From Euryarchaeota archaeon UBA89 (GTDB lineage: Archaea > Thermoplasmatota > Poseidoniia > Poseidoniales > Thalassarchaeaceae): a stretch of 24,443 nt of DNA. A program made the position numbers and the translations under genes. How positions within the stretch are numbered: position 1 is the stretch's first letter; each line of letters begins with the position of its first letter. The DNA lies in assembly GCA_002495525.1 (NCBI GenBank), contig DAFS01000011.1:939-25381 (forward strand), written 5' to 3'. Positions 15,743-24,199 of the stretch are shown here, in pieces. The notes below the pieces were generated by a model that searched no databases, had not been told where the DNA came from, and saw only the letters and a program-made list of their open reading frames with translations.

Positions 15743-16738
15743 TTATACCATAGGCCTACTAGAACCACATTCTGGACATAACTGATCTTCGCTTTCTCGA
15801 TAATCATATTTACATGCTGGACAATGTGAAGATAATACCATCGCATTATTTCCTGAAGAGACAGACACCCTATCTTCAGTAACTCTCTCTAAGTGAAGGA
15901 AATCTCTGTCAATCTCAGAAATTTCAAAGCGTCCAGGACCTCCTAAACCAAGTAATACATCCGGTGGAAGAGTTACGGTTCCTGTATCATCAATAATTAA
16001 TTCTCTTGAGTCAGATAAATCGCCGATATCAACATCTGTTCCATGCTGCGCAATAAAACGACCTTCTCGAAGTTCTAAAGAGCGTTCACAAAATGAGGCT
16101 ACTTCTCGGTTATGAGTGACTAAAAGAAATGCTACTTCACTCTCTTCATGAAGTTCTTTGAATAATTGTAAGACTTCCCTACTTGTTATTGGATCTAGAG
16201 CCCCAGTTGGCTCATCTGCTAAAATTAATTCAGGATCTGTGATTAATGCTCTAGCAATTGCAACTCTTTGTTGCTCTCCTCCAGATAATTGATCTGGCAT
16301 TCCAAACGAACGTTCTCCCATTCCGAGCCTATCAAGAAGAAGTTGTGCTTTTGGCCTTGCAGTTCTAGATAGAATACCTTGGTGAATTAATGGTTGAGCT
16401 ACATTGTCGATTGCATTTAGGTGTGGGAGTAGATTGGAGTCTTGGAAAATGAAAGAAACTTTCTCTTGTCTAAGTTTTACTAATTCTTTACCAGTCAGCC
16501 TTGTCATTCTGGTCCCGCCTAATTCCACTGATCCTGCTGACGGCTTCATCAAACCACCCAGACACTTCAATAGAGTTGATTTTCCTGAACCTGATGGCCC
16601 TACCACTGCGACTGCTTCACCTTCAAGAATAGAAACACTTAGGCCTCTTAGTGCTACCACATTCCCATCTTCAGCATTTGATTCATATACGTGATAAAGA
16701 GAGTTGGCACGTAAGATTTCATTAACTTCTTCTGACAT
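15743..16738 (-). CDS. ABC transporter ATPase (LolD/MacB type) with AbrB-like and zinc-ribbon tail
   Basis: From the ATG at 16738 the product has 331 residues. Residues 1-235 are a standard MacB/LolD-type ATPase: Walker A GPSGSGKST (47-55), Q-loop FQD (98-100), signature LSGGE (151-155), Walker B LILADEP (171-177) and switch His209. About 95 extra residues follow. At 252-287 is GTVTLPPDVLLGLGGPGRF and a strand pair, which looks like an AbrB/SpoVT hairpin unit. At 306-324 are CPAC and CPEC, a zinc ribbon. Usual family members end near residue 230. The start is fixed by AGGTGA 5 nt upstream; a GTG at 16747 lies inside that site. The permease stop is 1 nt before this ATG, so the two are translated together. 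The substrate is not known. Confidence 0.92.
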   Translation of the reverse strand: MSEEVNEILRANSLYHVYESNAEDGNVVALRGLSVSILEGEAVAVVGPSGSGKSTLLKCLGGLMKPSAGSVELGGTRMTRLTGKELVKLRQEKVSFIFQDSNLLPHLNAIDNVAQPLIHQGILSRTARPKAQLLLDRLGMGERSFGMPDQLSGGEQQRVAIARALITDPELILADEPTGALDPITSREVLQLFKELHEESEVAFLLVTHNREVASFCERSLELREGRFIAQHGTDVDIGDLSDSRELIIDDTGTVTLPPDVLLGLGGPGRFEISEIDRDFLHLERVTEDRVSVSSGNNAMVLSSHCPACKYDYRESEDQLCPECGSSRPMV

Positions 16739-16739
16739 T

Positions 16740-19700
16740 TTACTCACCTTTTAAGACCGTAGCTAAATCAGAGTCTAAAGCTCTTCTAGTAGTAAATAAC
16801 AGAGACAAAATAACTGCTACTAGTACTAGGCCATTGACCGCTATAATCTCCATCCATGGCCAAACTAAATTTCTATCAATAGGAACGCTTGTACCCAAGA
16901 ATAATTGGAATATAAATCCGAAGATGCTGAAGAAACCATTGAATGACTCTGAAACTGCTAATCCAAGGGTGACACCCAAAATCATGCTAACAAGAAGAAT
17001 TGACATAATCTCAAATAGAACTAATCGAATTACTTGGTTTGGACTAGCACCAATTGCTTGTAATATTGCAAGTTCCCTCTTTCTCTGACTCAAAACTAGA
17101 GAAAGGAATACGAAAGCAGAAGATATTGAGGCTAAAGCAGCTACTACAAACATCATGCTGAGTAAACCTGGTGTACCAAAGATCAAACCACCATTACGCT
17201 CATTTTGTTCATGAGCAGTAGACCAATCCGATGCAGAAACAACTCCGCTATTACTCTTCAAATCAGCACTCAAAAGTTCTAATGACTCTGAACATTCATT
17301 GGTTCTTTCATCACATAATTCAAACATCCAAATAGAGGAAGTGTGTGAATCTACTATCTGATCACCAAGAAGTTCTCTGTAGGTATTCTCCCCTATTACA
17401 ATAACAGAATCAGCTTCAACTGATGAAATACCAGGAACCCACTCGTGTTCACCAGCATAGTTAACTGTCGCTTCAGTAGTTCCAGTTACGACAGGAAGCC
17501 CAAATGAATTTAATTCATATGTGGTGTATAGCAATGTTAATGATTTACCAACAGGAGGTCTATCTAATGTACTTCTAGCATCGCCACCTGCCGTGTAGCC
17601 ACCATTTCTCCATGTTTCAGACATTTGATCAATATTACCTCCGGGTATTGCTTGAGAATCCCATATTAACGTATTCTCATGGCCATCAAATACAACCCAA
17701 GTAAGTAAAGAGATTCCTTCCTCTTTTGTTTGAGTAAGAGTTCTGGCCACTGAAGTCATAGAAGAAATATCATTAATTTGATTATCTGAGATCGAGTCAA
17801 TTGATAGCATCATCTGATTCCGCGCCTGTTCTTCAGTAAGTGCTGTATCAAATTGAACCATGACATCAGCACCATTCTGAGCATTTGTTGTTCTCTCATC
17901 AACCAATGTACCTGTATGACCTTGGACAGCGGCCAGAGTGACTATTGAAAGTGTTAACAAAAGAATCAATGATAAACGACTGACTGAAGCACTAGAGCCT
18001 GAACCACTTAATCCTCGACGAATATCTGAAATTGCTGGAGACCAACCGAACAAACGATTCAAAATTTGGGGACCAGCGGCACCAATTCTGGAAAGAACTA
18101 GAGCACCTCCAATCCAAAGGAAGAACGGACCTAGTAGGAGAAGGATTGCATTTAAGATAAAATTGGACACTATTCCAGAACTACCCCATGGCCCATAACC
18201 ACCATTCGATTGAATCCAACTCTCTGCAAACGCAAGAAGACCAAGAGCAAATGTTAACCAATGAAGAATATAATTTGGTTTCCTCTCATTGGAGATTTTT
18301 CTGACACCTTCGTCTATCTCCATACTAAGGAATTTACGTGTTGTAACAGTGCCACGCCAATATGATATCCATACTGTAAGAAGTACGACTACAAGAGTAG
18401 AGCCAAGACTTAGAATGGGATCTACATTGAAATCTCCTTCTTCAGTAAATCTGAGGAAACCTACGGCTCTGAGAACTATTTCAACCGCTCCAGATGCAAG
18501 AAGAAATCCTAATGCCCAAGCAACTGTCCCAATTCCAAATACTTCCATGATCATCATTCTTGAAAGGTTATCTTCTGTACCACCAATTACTCTATGAATT
18601 GCTACTTCTCTTCTTCGCTGTTCAAGGGATAATTGTATACCATAAATTAAGACGACAAACGATAAGGCAACAATTGGGATAACTAGAATATAATCGAAAA
18701 CCTGAATTATTCCTAAAAATATATTGAGAAATTGAATGGTTCCTGATATCATATCTGTATATTCAACGGAAATTAGAACCATACCAGATTCATTCTCTAA
18801 TTCATAATACCTGGGAATCCAATCCTCCTCAGTTCCCGTTTGATTACCCGTATTTATGTCATAAACAGGGACATCGCCTCTGATCGATTCAATATTTCTT
18901 TGTAAATCACTGAGCCATGAAGTTGCGGCGCGTGTCGAAGATGTAGGGAGCTGAGTTCGATCGACTGAAATACCCAAATATCCGTGATCATTCTGCATTA
19001 ATATCGTTTTTTGGGCATCACTAAGTACAGAATCTGTGACCATTAGTGGGTTGAACAATAGTGTTGGGTTTCCAAAACTCTCTTCATAAATAGCAGCAAC
19101 AGTTAGATTTGTCACAGTAATTACATCTTTACAAAATAGTCTCTCAACCTCAAAATTAGGATCTAATATCGTATCACATTCTTCTACTGCCTGAACGCTA
19201 TCTGTAATGCCATAGACTTCTTTCACATAAGAGAATGTTAAGTTATCTATTTTGTCACCCACTTCAATACTTGCTGCGCTAGCAACTTTTGAGGGTAAAA
19301 CAATCGATCTATTCACTTGAGCATCTATTCCTGATGAGGGCCAATCTCCAAAAATTATTGTTTTAGAATGTCTTTCCCCCAATTCACCGTCCCAAATTCC
19401 ATCACCATAGAACCTAATAGTTCTTTGATCATTTATTGGGGGGCCATTTTCCGAAGCTTCAGAATAATCCCAACTTACATTTGTCCAATCGGAAGTTGTA
19501 CTATTTACAGCCTCTACATTCAAAGGTTGGGGATTGGCGAAATTTTGATCGAAGAATCCGTTAATCCGGATTCCCTGACGCCCAAAGACTAGCCCACAAT
19601 CAGAAAACTCAGGTCTATCTGTCAAGTCGTCGCAAAATGACTCCCATAAGGCGGAATCGTTAGTTCTACCTTCCCAATTGCCAGTTGGATCTTCTTGAAA

Positions 19701-20120
19701 ATCTATTTTTGCATCGAATACATCGTTTTCAAGTGAGAATTGGAAGAACCCTTGATTCAATCCTACTGCATAAGCTAAAACAGTGGTGATAACTAAGGAT
19801 GAAAGGAATACGCCTGCGAATATTGCAAGTCCTCTCTCTCTACCCCTCCAGGCACTCTGCATTGCTAAACGAATATTATTTGGGGCACTCAACCACTTAG
19901 TACGAAATGATTTGTACCAAGATTGGTAATATTCCTCTAATGAAAACTTTTTCTTTTCTAAAGTTCTCTTCTGCTCAGGTTCAATTAATGGCTTAATCAA
20001 CCTATATATCGAACGACCCCAAAAACGATTGAATCCACCAAATATAATGAGGAAAACAAGAATTAGCCAAGCAGATATCATTGTAGGAATTACTTCTGAA
20101 AATAATGAGTTTAGATTCAT
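16740..20120 (-). CDS. FtsX/MacB-type ABC transporter permease with two FtsX domains
   Basis: This 1126-residue protein has about ten to eleven membrane helices: near residues 16-30 and 97-119, a cluster at 465-590, then 618-636, 653-676 and 714-733, and three at 983-1110. Two large outside domains, at about 120-460 and 735-980, separate them. Each half carries the FtsX signature after its first core helix, QRRREVAIHRVIGGTEDNL (501-519) and QRKRELAILQAIGASPNQV (1012-1030), so it is an internally duplicated permease. Cys pairs in the outer domains (for example C163/C175, C936/C943) fit disulfides. Relatives move lipoproteins or lipids, or transmit force to the envelope, rather than importing solutes. 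The gene starts at the last base of the upstream ATPase stop codon (TAATG) behind a perfect GGAGGTGA. Substrate unknown. Confidence 0.9.
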   Translation of the reverse strand: MNLNSLFSEVIPTMISAWLILVFLIIFGGFNRFWGRSIYRLIKPLIEPEQKRTLEKKKFSLEEYYQSWYKSFRTKWLSAPNNIRLAMQSAWRGRERGLAIFAGVFLSSLVITTVLAYAVGLNQGFFQFSLENDVFDAKIDFQEDPTGNWEGRTNDSALWESFCDDLTDRPEFSDCGLVFGRQGIRINGFFDQNFANPQPLNVEAVNSTTSDWTNVSWDYSEASENGPPINDQRTIRFYGDGIWDGELGERHSKTIIFGDWPSSGIDAQVNRSIVLPSKVASAASIEVGDKIDNLTFSYVKEVYGITDSVQAVEECDTILDPNFEVERLFCKDVITVTNLTVAAIYEESFGNPTLLFNPLMVTDSVLSDAQKTILMQNDHGYLGISVDRTQLPTSSTRAATSWLSDLQRNIESIRGDVPVYDINTGNQTGTEEDWIPRYYELENESGMVLISVEYTDMISGTIQFLNIFLGIIQVFDYILVIPIVALSFVVLIYGIQLSLEQRRREVAIHRVIGGTEDNLSRMMIMEVFGIGTVAWALGFLLASGAVEIVLRAVGFLRFTEEGDFNVDPILSLGSTLVVVLLTVWISYWRGTVTTRKFLSMEIDEGVRKISNERKPNYILHWLTFALGLLAFAESWIQSNGGYGPWGSSGIVSNFILNAILLLLGPFFLWIGGALVLSRIGAAGPQILNRLFGWSPAISDIRRGLSGSGSSASVSRLSLILLLTLSIVTLAAVQGHTGTLVDERTTNAQNGADVMVQFDTALTEEQARNQMMLSIDSISDNQINDISSMTSVARTLTQTKEEGISLLTWVVFDGHENTLIWDSQAIPGGNIDQMSETWRNGGYTAGGDARSTLDRPPVGKSLTLLYTTYELNSFGLPVVTGTTEATVNYAGEHEWVPGISSVEADSVIVIGENTYRELLGDQIVDSHTSSIWMFELCDERTNECSESLELLSADLKSNSGVVSASDWSTAHEQNERNGGLIFGTPGLLSMMFVVAALASISSAFVFLSLVLSQRKRELAILQAIGASPNQVIRLVLFEIMSILLVSMILGVTLGLAVSESFNGFFSIFGFIFQLFLGTSVPIDRNLVWPWMEIIAVNGLVLVAVILSLLFTTRRALDSDLATVLKGE
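16744..16749 (-). promoter_or_regulatory. Ribosome binding site of the second ABC ATPase
   Basis: AGGTGA, within the last codons of the permease gene, lies 5 nt before the ATG at 16738 and rules out the in-frame GTG at 16747 that it contains. Confidence 0.6.
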
Positions 20121-20824
20121 TAACTCACCTCCTTAATTCCCCAAGCTGAACGTATGTCAGATGCCGCAGTGACTCCATCTTTCAACAGAAGCATTCTGTC
20201 TGCCATAGATGCCAAAAGAGGATCGTGAGTAACCATTAATACAGAAATTCCATCATTTCGACACAAATCTTGGAACAAATTGATTACTTCCTTTCCACTT
20301 TTAACATCAAGATTTCCAGTTGGCTCATCAGCAAGAATCAACGATCTAGAACCAGAAATTGCACGGGCAACTGCAACTCTCTGCTGTTGACCTCCTGATA
20401 ATTGATCAGGTATGAAATTCATCCTATCGCCCAATCCTACTCTCTCTAGTGCGTCACGTGCTCTAGTCTCTGCTTCAGAAGTTGAAATACCAGATAATTC
20501 AAGACTAAAAATTACATTATCAAGAGCAGTTAATTTCTCGATAAGATGGAAATCTTGGAATATCCATCCCACTCCTTTTCGGCGAACATCAACGACTTTA
20601 TTTGGCGACTTAGTACCATACTCAAAAGATTCTAAATTAATCTTACCAGAGTCAGCTTCAAGTAAGCCACCTATTATGTTCAACAAAGTACTCTTTCCAC
20701 ATCCACTAGGACCCATTAAACTGACTAATTCGCCTTTCTCAACTTTGAGGTCTATTCCTTTCAATACCTCGAGTCTTCTCCTACCTGTACCAAAACCTTT
20801 CTTCAGATTATCTACGTGCAGCAC
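20120..20824 (-). CDS. ABC transporter ATPase (LolD/MacB type)
   Basis: This compact 234-residue ATPase carries Walker A GPSGCGKST (38-46), Q-loop FQD (89-91), signature LSGGQ (142-146), Walker B LILADEP (162-168) and switch His200. The LolD/MacB-type LADEPTGNLD run places it with export and mechanotransmission ABC systems. It has no C-terminal extension, unlike the second ATPase of the module. The start is a GTG at 20824; no ATG is available nearby, and the ORF begins in the expected place (MLHVDNLKKGF). A TTTAAG box about 25 nt upstream fits a leaderless mRNA beginning at the GTG. It overlaps the permease start by one base, so the order is ATPase, permease, ATPase in one transcription unit. 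Confidence 0.94.
   Translation of the reverse strand: MLHVDNLKKGFGTGRRRLEVLKGIDLKVEKGELVSLMGPSGCGKSTLLNIIGGLLEADSGKINLESFEYGTKSPNKVVDVRRKGVGWIFQDFHLIEKLTALDNVIFSLELSGISTSEAETRARDALERVGLGDRMNFIPDQLSGGQQQRVAVARAISGSRSLILADEPTGNLDVKSGKEVINLFQDLCRNDGISVLMVTHDPLLASMADRMLLLKDGVTAASDIRSAWGIKEVS
20125..20132 (-). promoter_or_regulatory. Perfect Shine-Dalgarno site of the ABC permease
   Basis: GGAGGTGA, complementary to the usual 3' end of archaeal 16S rRNA, lies 4 nt before the permease ATG at 20120 and within the last codons of the upstream ATPase. Confidence 0.75.
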
Positions 20825-20845
20825 GACAGTGGCAACTACAATTGC

Positions 20846-20851
20846 CTTAAA
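20846..20851 (-). promoter_or_regulatory. Possible TATA-like box for the ABC operon
   Basis: The minus-strand element TTTAAG is centred about 25 nt before the GTG at 20824, with no Shine-Dalgarno sequence between. The same hexamer at the same distance precedes the GTG proposed as start of the glycosyltransferase at 22344. Confidence 0.35.
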
Positions 20852-20881
20852 CAGTTATTGTATATTTGGACTATACAAAAA

Positions 20882-21247
20882 TTATTTTTTTGAAAATTCT
20901 TTCAGTACTGAAAGTGAGACGATTTGAAGGGTTTCCTCATGTGTAGATTCCAGAATAACTGGGCAGGCGAGGCCTAAATCATATGCATCTTGCCAAGTTT
21001 GAGCACACACACACCATCTATCTCCTGGTTTTAATCCAGGGAAATTAAACCGAGGGGCTGGTGTGATTAAATCGTTGCCTCTTGATAGAGCAAAATCAAG
21101 AAAATCTCTAGTAACTTCACAGCAAACAGTGTGAAGACTTCGGTCTCTTCTGTCAGTATTACAGCAACCATCTCTAAACCAACCAGTCAATGGCGAAAGT
21201 GAACATGTTTGTAATTCAGAACCAAGTACGTTAAATGATGGTAGCAT
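20882..21247 (-). CDS. DUF2237 family protein
   Basis: The 121-residue product from the ATG at 21247 matches the DUF2237 family almost end to end. Its hallmarks are NVLGSELQTCSLSPLTG near the start, the double-cysteine motif DGCCN (26-30), HTVCC (39-43), FLDFALSRGNDL, FPGLKPGDRWCVCA (69-82) and a late STHE. The conserved Cys clusters suggest metal or redox chemistry, but no function is established for the family. A TTG at 21256 is a possible earlier start. It lies 14 bp downstream of the glycosyltransferase stop on the same strand and is probably cotranscribed with it. There is no signal peptide, so it is likely cytoplasmic. Confidence 0.88.
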   Translation of the reverse strand: MLPSFNVLGSELQTCSLSPLTGWFRDGCCNTDRRDRSLHTVCCEVTRDFLDFALSRGNDLITPAPRFNFPGLKPGDRWCVCAQTWQDAYDLGLACPVILESTHEETLQIVSLSVLKEFSKK

Positions 21248-21261
21248 AATAATCAATAATC

Positions 21262-22344
21262 CTATTCTTCAAAAAGAGAATCGTAAGCCTTAGACAATGC
21301 TATTCCATGGGCAACAGGGCTTAATAAATTTCGAACATGGTCGATCAATTTATTATTCGCTTGACGTTCTTTGCCTTTATTCATTTTCCATTCTGAATGA
21401 ATGCGCTCCACAGCATCAATCCAAGCTCTTAATTCATCAATCGGTAGAAGATAATTATTTGGAATTATTTCATTGTGTGCAGCGGAATTTGAGGCTAACA
21501 CTTTACATCCTGCAGCCATAGCTTCCGCAGGAGGATAACCAAAACCTTCTGAAACACTAGGGAATAGTAATGCTTCAGCATGCTGAAATGAAGCAATTAG
21601 TTGTTCTTCATTCAATCTAATTTCACTACCAATATTTACTAAATTAATCTCTTTCGATATCTCAGGATCTAATCCTGAAATTATATCTTTTACTAAATCC
21701 AATCTTTTCCTCGGTTCATCACTACCCACAGTAATTATCAAACATTTTTCAGAATCATGGAAATTATTAATCAATTCAGGAGACTTAGGATTTAATTCCG
21801 GATTCCAATAATCTACATCAATTTGGTGTCTAACAAGTGCTGTTTTCTTATTAGGAAAAAGACGTTGTACTTCATTTCGTGTTGATTCGGAAATACAAAT
21901 TAATAAATCAGCACGATTTAGTCCTGACTTCAATTTATTAATATCAAATTTACGTATTGAATTCGGATTATTTTCACCTACATCAATTACATCATTATCT
22001 AATTTGATTTTTCTAGGACTGATATGGAATAAATCATGAACTGTTACCGCTACAGGAATCTTACTATTTTTAGGTACTAAATGAGCTTGCTCTTGATCTG
22101 TTATATGTAATAAATCGGCAGTTGTGGATTCTGTTTTTTGTTTCACTAGAATCGGATGAGATCTCCATCTATTCCAAACTCTTGGTAAAATATTATCTTC
22201 AACTTCATGCTCCACGATTCCTGCTAGAGTCCAATCTTTGACCAGTGTTTTTTCTAACAGTGAAATAACTGAAAAATGTGCTCTTCCAAGGCCAGTGTTA
22301 GGGCCTAAAGCACCTCCCCTAGCTAGTAAAACTCGTCTAACCAC
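21262..22344 (-). CDS. GT-B glycosyltransferase (family 4 type)
   Basis: This 360-residue enzyme has the two-lobed GT-B layout. The N-terminal lobe begins VRRVLLARGGALGPNTGLGRAH, with a Gly-rich acceptor loop, and carries AVTVHDLFHISPR. The C-terminal lobe carries GSDEPRKRLD, typical of the donor-binding half, and EGFGYPPAE, the E-x7-E motif (Glu266 and Glu274). It should transfer a sugar from an activated nucleotide donor in the cytoplasm; sugar and acceptor are unknown. No ATG exists near the N-terminus. I prefer the GTG at 22344 because a TTTAAG element lies about 26 nt upstream; the in-frame TTG at 22356 would give 364 residues. Divergent from another glycosyltransferase and followed by the DUF2237 gene. 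Confidence 0.88.
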   Translation of the reverse strand: MVRRVLLARGGALGPNTGLGRAHFSVISLLEKTLVKDWTLAGIVEHEVEDNILPRVWNRWRSHPILVKQKTESTTADLLHITDQEQAHLVPKNSKIPVAVTVHDLFHISPRKIKLDNDVIDVGENNPNSIRKFDINKLKSGLNRADLLICISESTRNEVQRLFPNKKTALVRHQIDVDYWNPELNPKSPELINNFHDSEKCLIITVGSDEPRKRLDLVKDIISGLDPEISKEINLVNIGSEIRLNEEQLIASFQHAEALLFPSVSEGFGYPPAEAMAAGCKVLASNSAAHNEIIPNNYLLPIDELRAWIDAVERIHSEWKMNKGKERQANNKLIDHVRNLLSPVAHGIALSKAYDSLFEE

Positions 22345-22367
22345 AGTACTCGTCAAAGCGTATCTGA

Positions 22368-22373
22368 CTTAAA
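22368..22373 (-). promoter_or_regulatory. Possible TATA-like box for the minus-strand glycosyltransferase
   Basis: TTTAAG on the minus strand is centred 26 nt before the GTG at 22344. It sits in the short gap between the two divergent glycosyltransferase genes and is the main reason for preferring that start. Confidence 0.35.
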
Positions 22374-22397
22374 CGAGAGCAGTAGATGAAGAGGTAG

Positions 22398-23627
22398 ATG
22401 TCAAGTTATGCGGGGTCGGGACTGGCTGCGAAACCGCAACTTTTAGTTGTTAAAGGCTGTTTTTCTGCAATGGGCGGTGCTGAAAGAGATTTAATTAGAA
22501 ATATTCCATTTCTTTCAGAAAAATTTTCTATTAAGATTGCAACACTTGACCCAGTTAGTGAATTAATCTCGATTTGTAAAAAAATGAATTTTGAACTACT
22601 TGCTCCTGAGAAATCTTGGAATATCTCGAAAAATCCTATATCTATTATTCTTGATAATGATACAAGTCTCGCTGAATGGAAAAAAATTAAAGGAATAGAA
22701 TCTGCAATAGAAAACTCAGATTTTATTCATGTTGTTAGTGGGGATGGTTCGATGTCAATTATTGACTTGATACCCAGCACAATTCCTGTTCATCTTCATC
22801 TACTTGAGCCACATAGAGGGCTACATGAAGAGGTTCTTCATCTGAAAATAGATGGTAAACCAAAAAGGAATCTTGGAATAACCAAGACTCTATTATCGCG
22901 AGCAAGGAAAAGAGATATTTTACAGGTACAGAGTTTTAATTCTAGATTGAAATCCTCAATTAGCGGTAATTCAAATTACACAGTCACTAGAATTAAAGAA
23001 ATTTATGATATTGAGGCTAGATTATTATGGCCCAGTATTCATTTAGAAGATTTTTCAGCTCAGGAAAACGATTGTAAGTTTAATCAGTTAGAAGGCCCCT
23101 ATGTAGTGAACATTGGTAAATCTAGTTGGGTAAAAGGAACTTGGGAGACTATCTCAATGTTAAGAAATACAAATATCTCTCTAGCACATGTTGGCGGAGG
23201 TAATTTAGAAGATATAAATCGACTAAAAGAGCATGCAGAATCATGTAAAGTGGAGGTTTGGTTTGCTCCAAGATTAACACAAAATGAATTAACAATTTTA
23301 TTGAGAAATGCAAGAGCTAGTATTAGTTTAGCTCATGGTGAACCTTTTGGATTGACTCCAATCGAAGCATTTGCTGTTGGTACTCCAGCAATATATGTGA
23401 AAGAAGGAGGATTCACAGATACAATTATCGATAAAGAAAATGGAAGACTAATTGCAAGAGAAGATATAGAAAATTGGCATTCAGCGCTGAAAGATGCAGG
23501 AAATATAGATAATCGAATTAGGTGGTCTAAAGCAGGTATAGAGAGAATCAAATCTTTAGATCTGAGCTGTGAAAAACACGCAGAAAGAATTTATAATATC
23601 TATAAAGAATTTAATAATAAAAATTAA
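22398..23627 (+). CDS. GT-B glycosyltransferase (family 4 type)
   Basis: This 409-residue protein carries the N-terminal GT4 motif MGGAERDL (residues 25-32). The C-terminal lobe has VVNIGKSSWVKGTWE (a donor-half strand and Lys-containing loop), HVGGGN (264-269) and the E-x7-E motif EPFGLTPIE (Glu315, Glu323) followed by AFAVGTPAI. It probably uses a nucleotide-sugar donor to build a surface glycan, glycolipid or glycoprotein; donor and acceptor are unknown. The ATG at 22398 has GAGGT a few bases upstream. The family is shared with the neighbour at 21262-22344, but the two are only distantly similar in sequence and are not a recent duplication. The last 4 bp overlap the convergent membrane protein gene. 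Confidence 0.9.
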   Translation: MSSYAGSGLAAKPQLLVVKGCFSAMGGAERDLIRNIPFLSEKFSIKIATLDPVSELISICKKMNFELLAPEKSWNISKNPISIILDNDTSLAEWKKIKGIESAIENSDFIHVVSGDGSMSIIDLIPSTIPVHLHLLEPHRGLHEEVLHLKIDGKPKRNLGITKTLLSRARKRDILQVQSFNSRLKSSISGNSNYTVTRIKEIYDIEARLLWPSIHLEDFSAQENDCKFNQLEGPYVVNIGKSSWVKGTWETISMLRNTNISLAHVGGGNLEDINRLKEHAESCKVEVWFAPRLTQNELTILLRNARASISLAHGEPFGLTPIEAFAVGTPAIYVKEGGFTDTIIDKENGRLIAREDIENWHSALKDAGNIDNRIRWSKAGIERIKSLDLSCEKHAERIYNIYKEFNNKN

Positions 23628-24199
23628 TCATTTAGAAAAAATCTCATTGAACTAGATCTTAATGAAATTACTACTGAAACAAGACCAATAATTACCAATA
23701 ATAGACTAAACCATTGGTTAATTACTATCGAATTCATGAAATCTGGCCAGAATGGAAGAATATCTAAAGTAGATTCACCTAGAGTGATTTTAGATCCTAT
23801 AGATCCTAGAATTATTATCGAAGTTAGTGCAAATAATGCTGAAACCATCTGTAAATTAGCTAAAGAAGAGTATTTCCAAAGTTCTGGTCCAAATCTTACT
23901 CTACCAACCAAATATGATGATGTGAATCCAAAGGCTATTCCAGAGAAAAGAAATTTATTATAAAACATAGCACCACCAGAATTGGTCGAAGAATAATAAC
24001 CAGAAATCATAGCTAATGGAATTGCTAACAAAGTAAAAATTGATGCAACATATGCCGCCCTATCTAAAGTAGTTTTTGATGATTCGAGATTTGAAATATA
24101 TGAGGAAAACCATGCTAAAATGGCGCAAATACCCATAATTACTCCTGAACCAGCGACTAATCCGACTACAAGATGATGTAATGCAGTCATAAACATCAT
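23624..24199 (-). CDS. Five-helix membrane protein of unknown function
   Basis: This 191-residue protein has five evenly spaced membrane helices at about residues 8-31, 46-69, 81-101, 115-137 and 160-180. The arrangement and the His pair at the head of helix 1 (ALHHLVVG) resemble DUF2231-type membrane proteins, but the match is too weak to assign. No catalytic motif is seen. It starts with ATG overlapping the TGA stop of the upstream gene (ATGA), behind GGAGGTGA, so it is translationally coupled to that gene and likely works with it. ATG triplets also occur at codons 2 and 4. Confidence 0.72.
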   Translation of the reverse strand: MMFMTALHHLVVGLVAGSGVIMGICAILAWFSSYISNLESSKTTLDRAAYVASIFTLLAIPLAMISGYYSSTNSGGAMFYNKFLFSGIAFGFTSSYLVGRVRFGPELWKYSSLANLQMVSALFALTSIIILGSIGSKITLGESTLDILPFWPDFMNSIVINQWFSLLLVIIGLVSVVISLRSSSMRFFLND

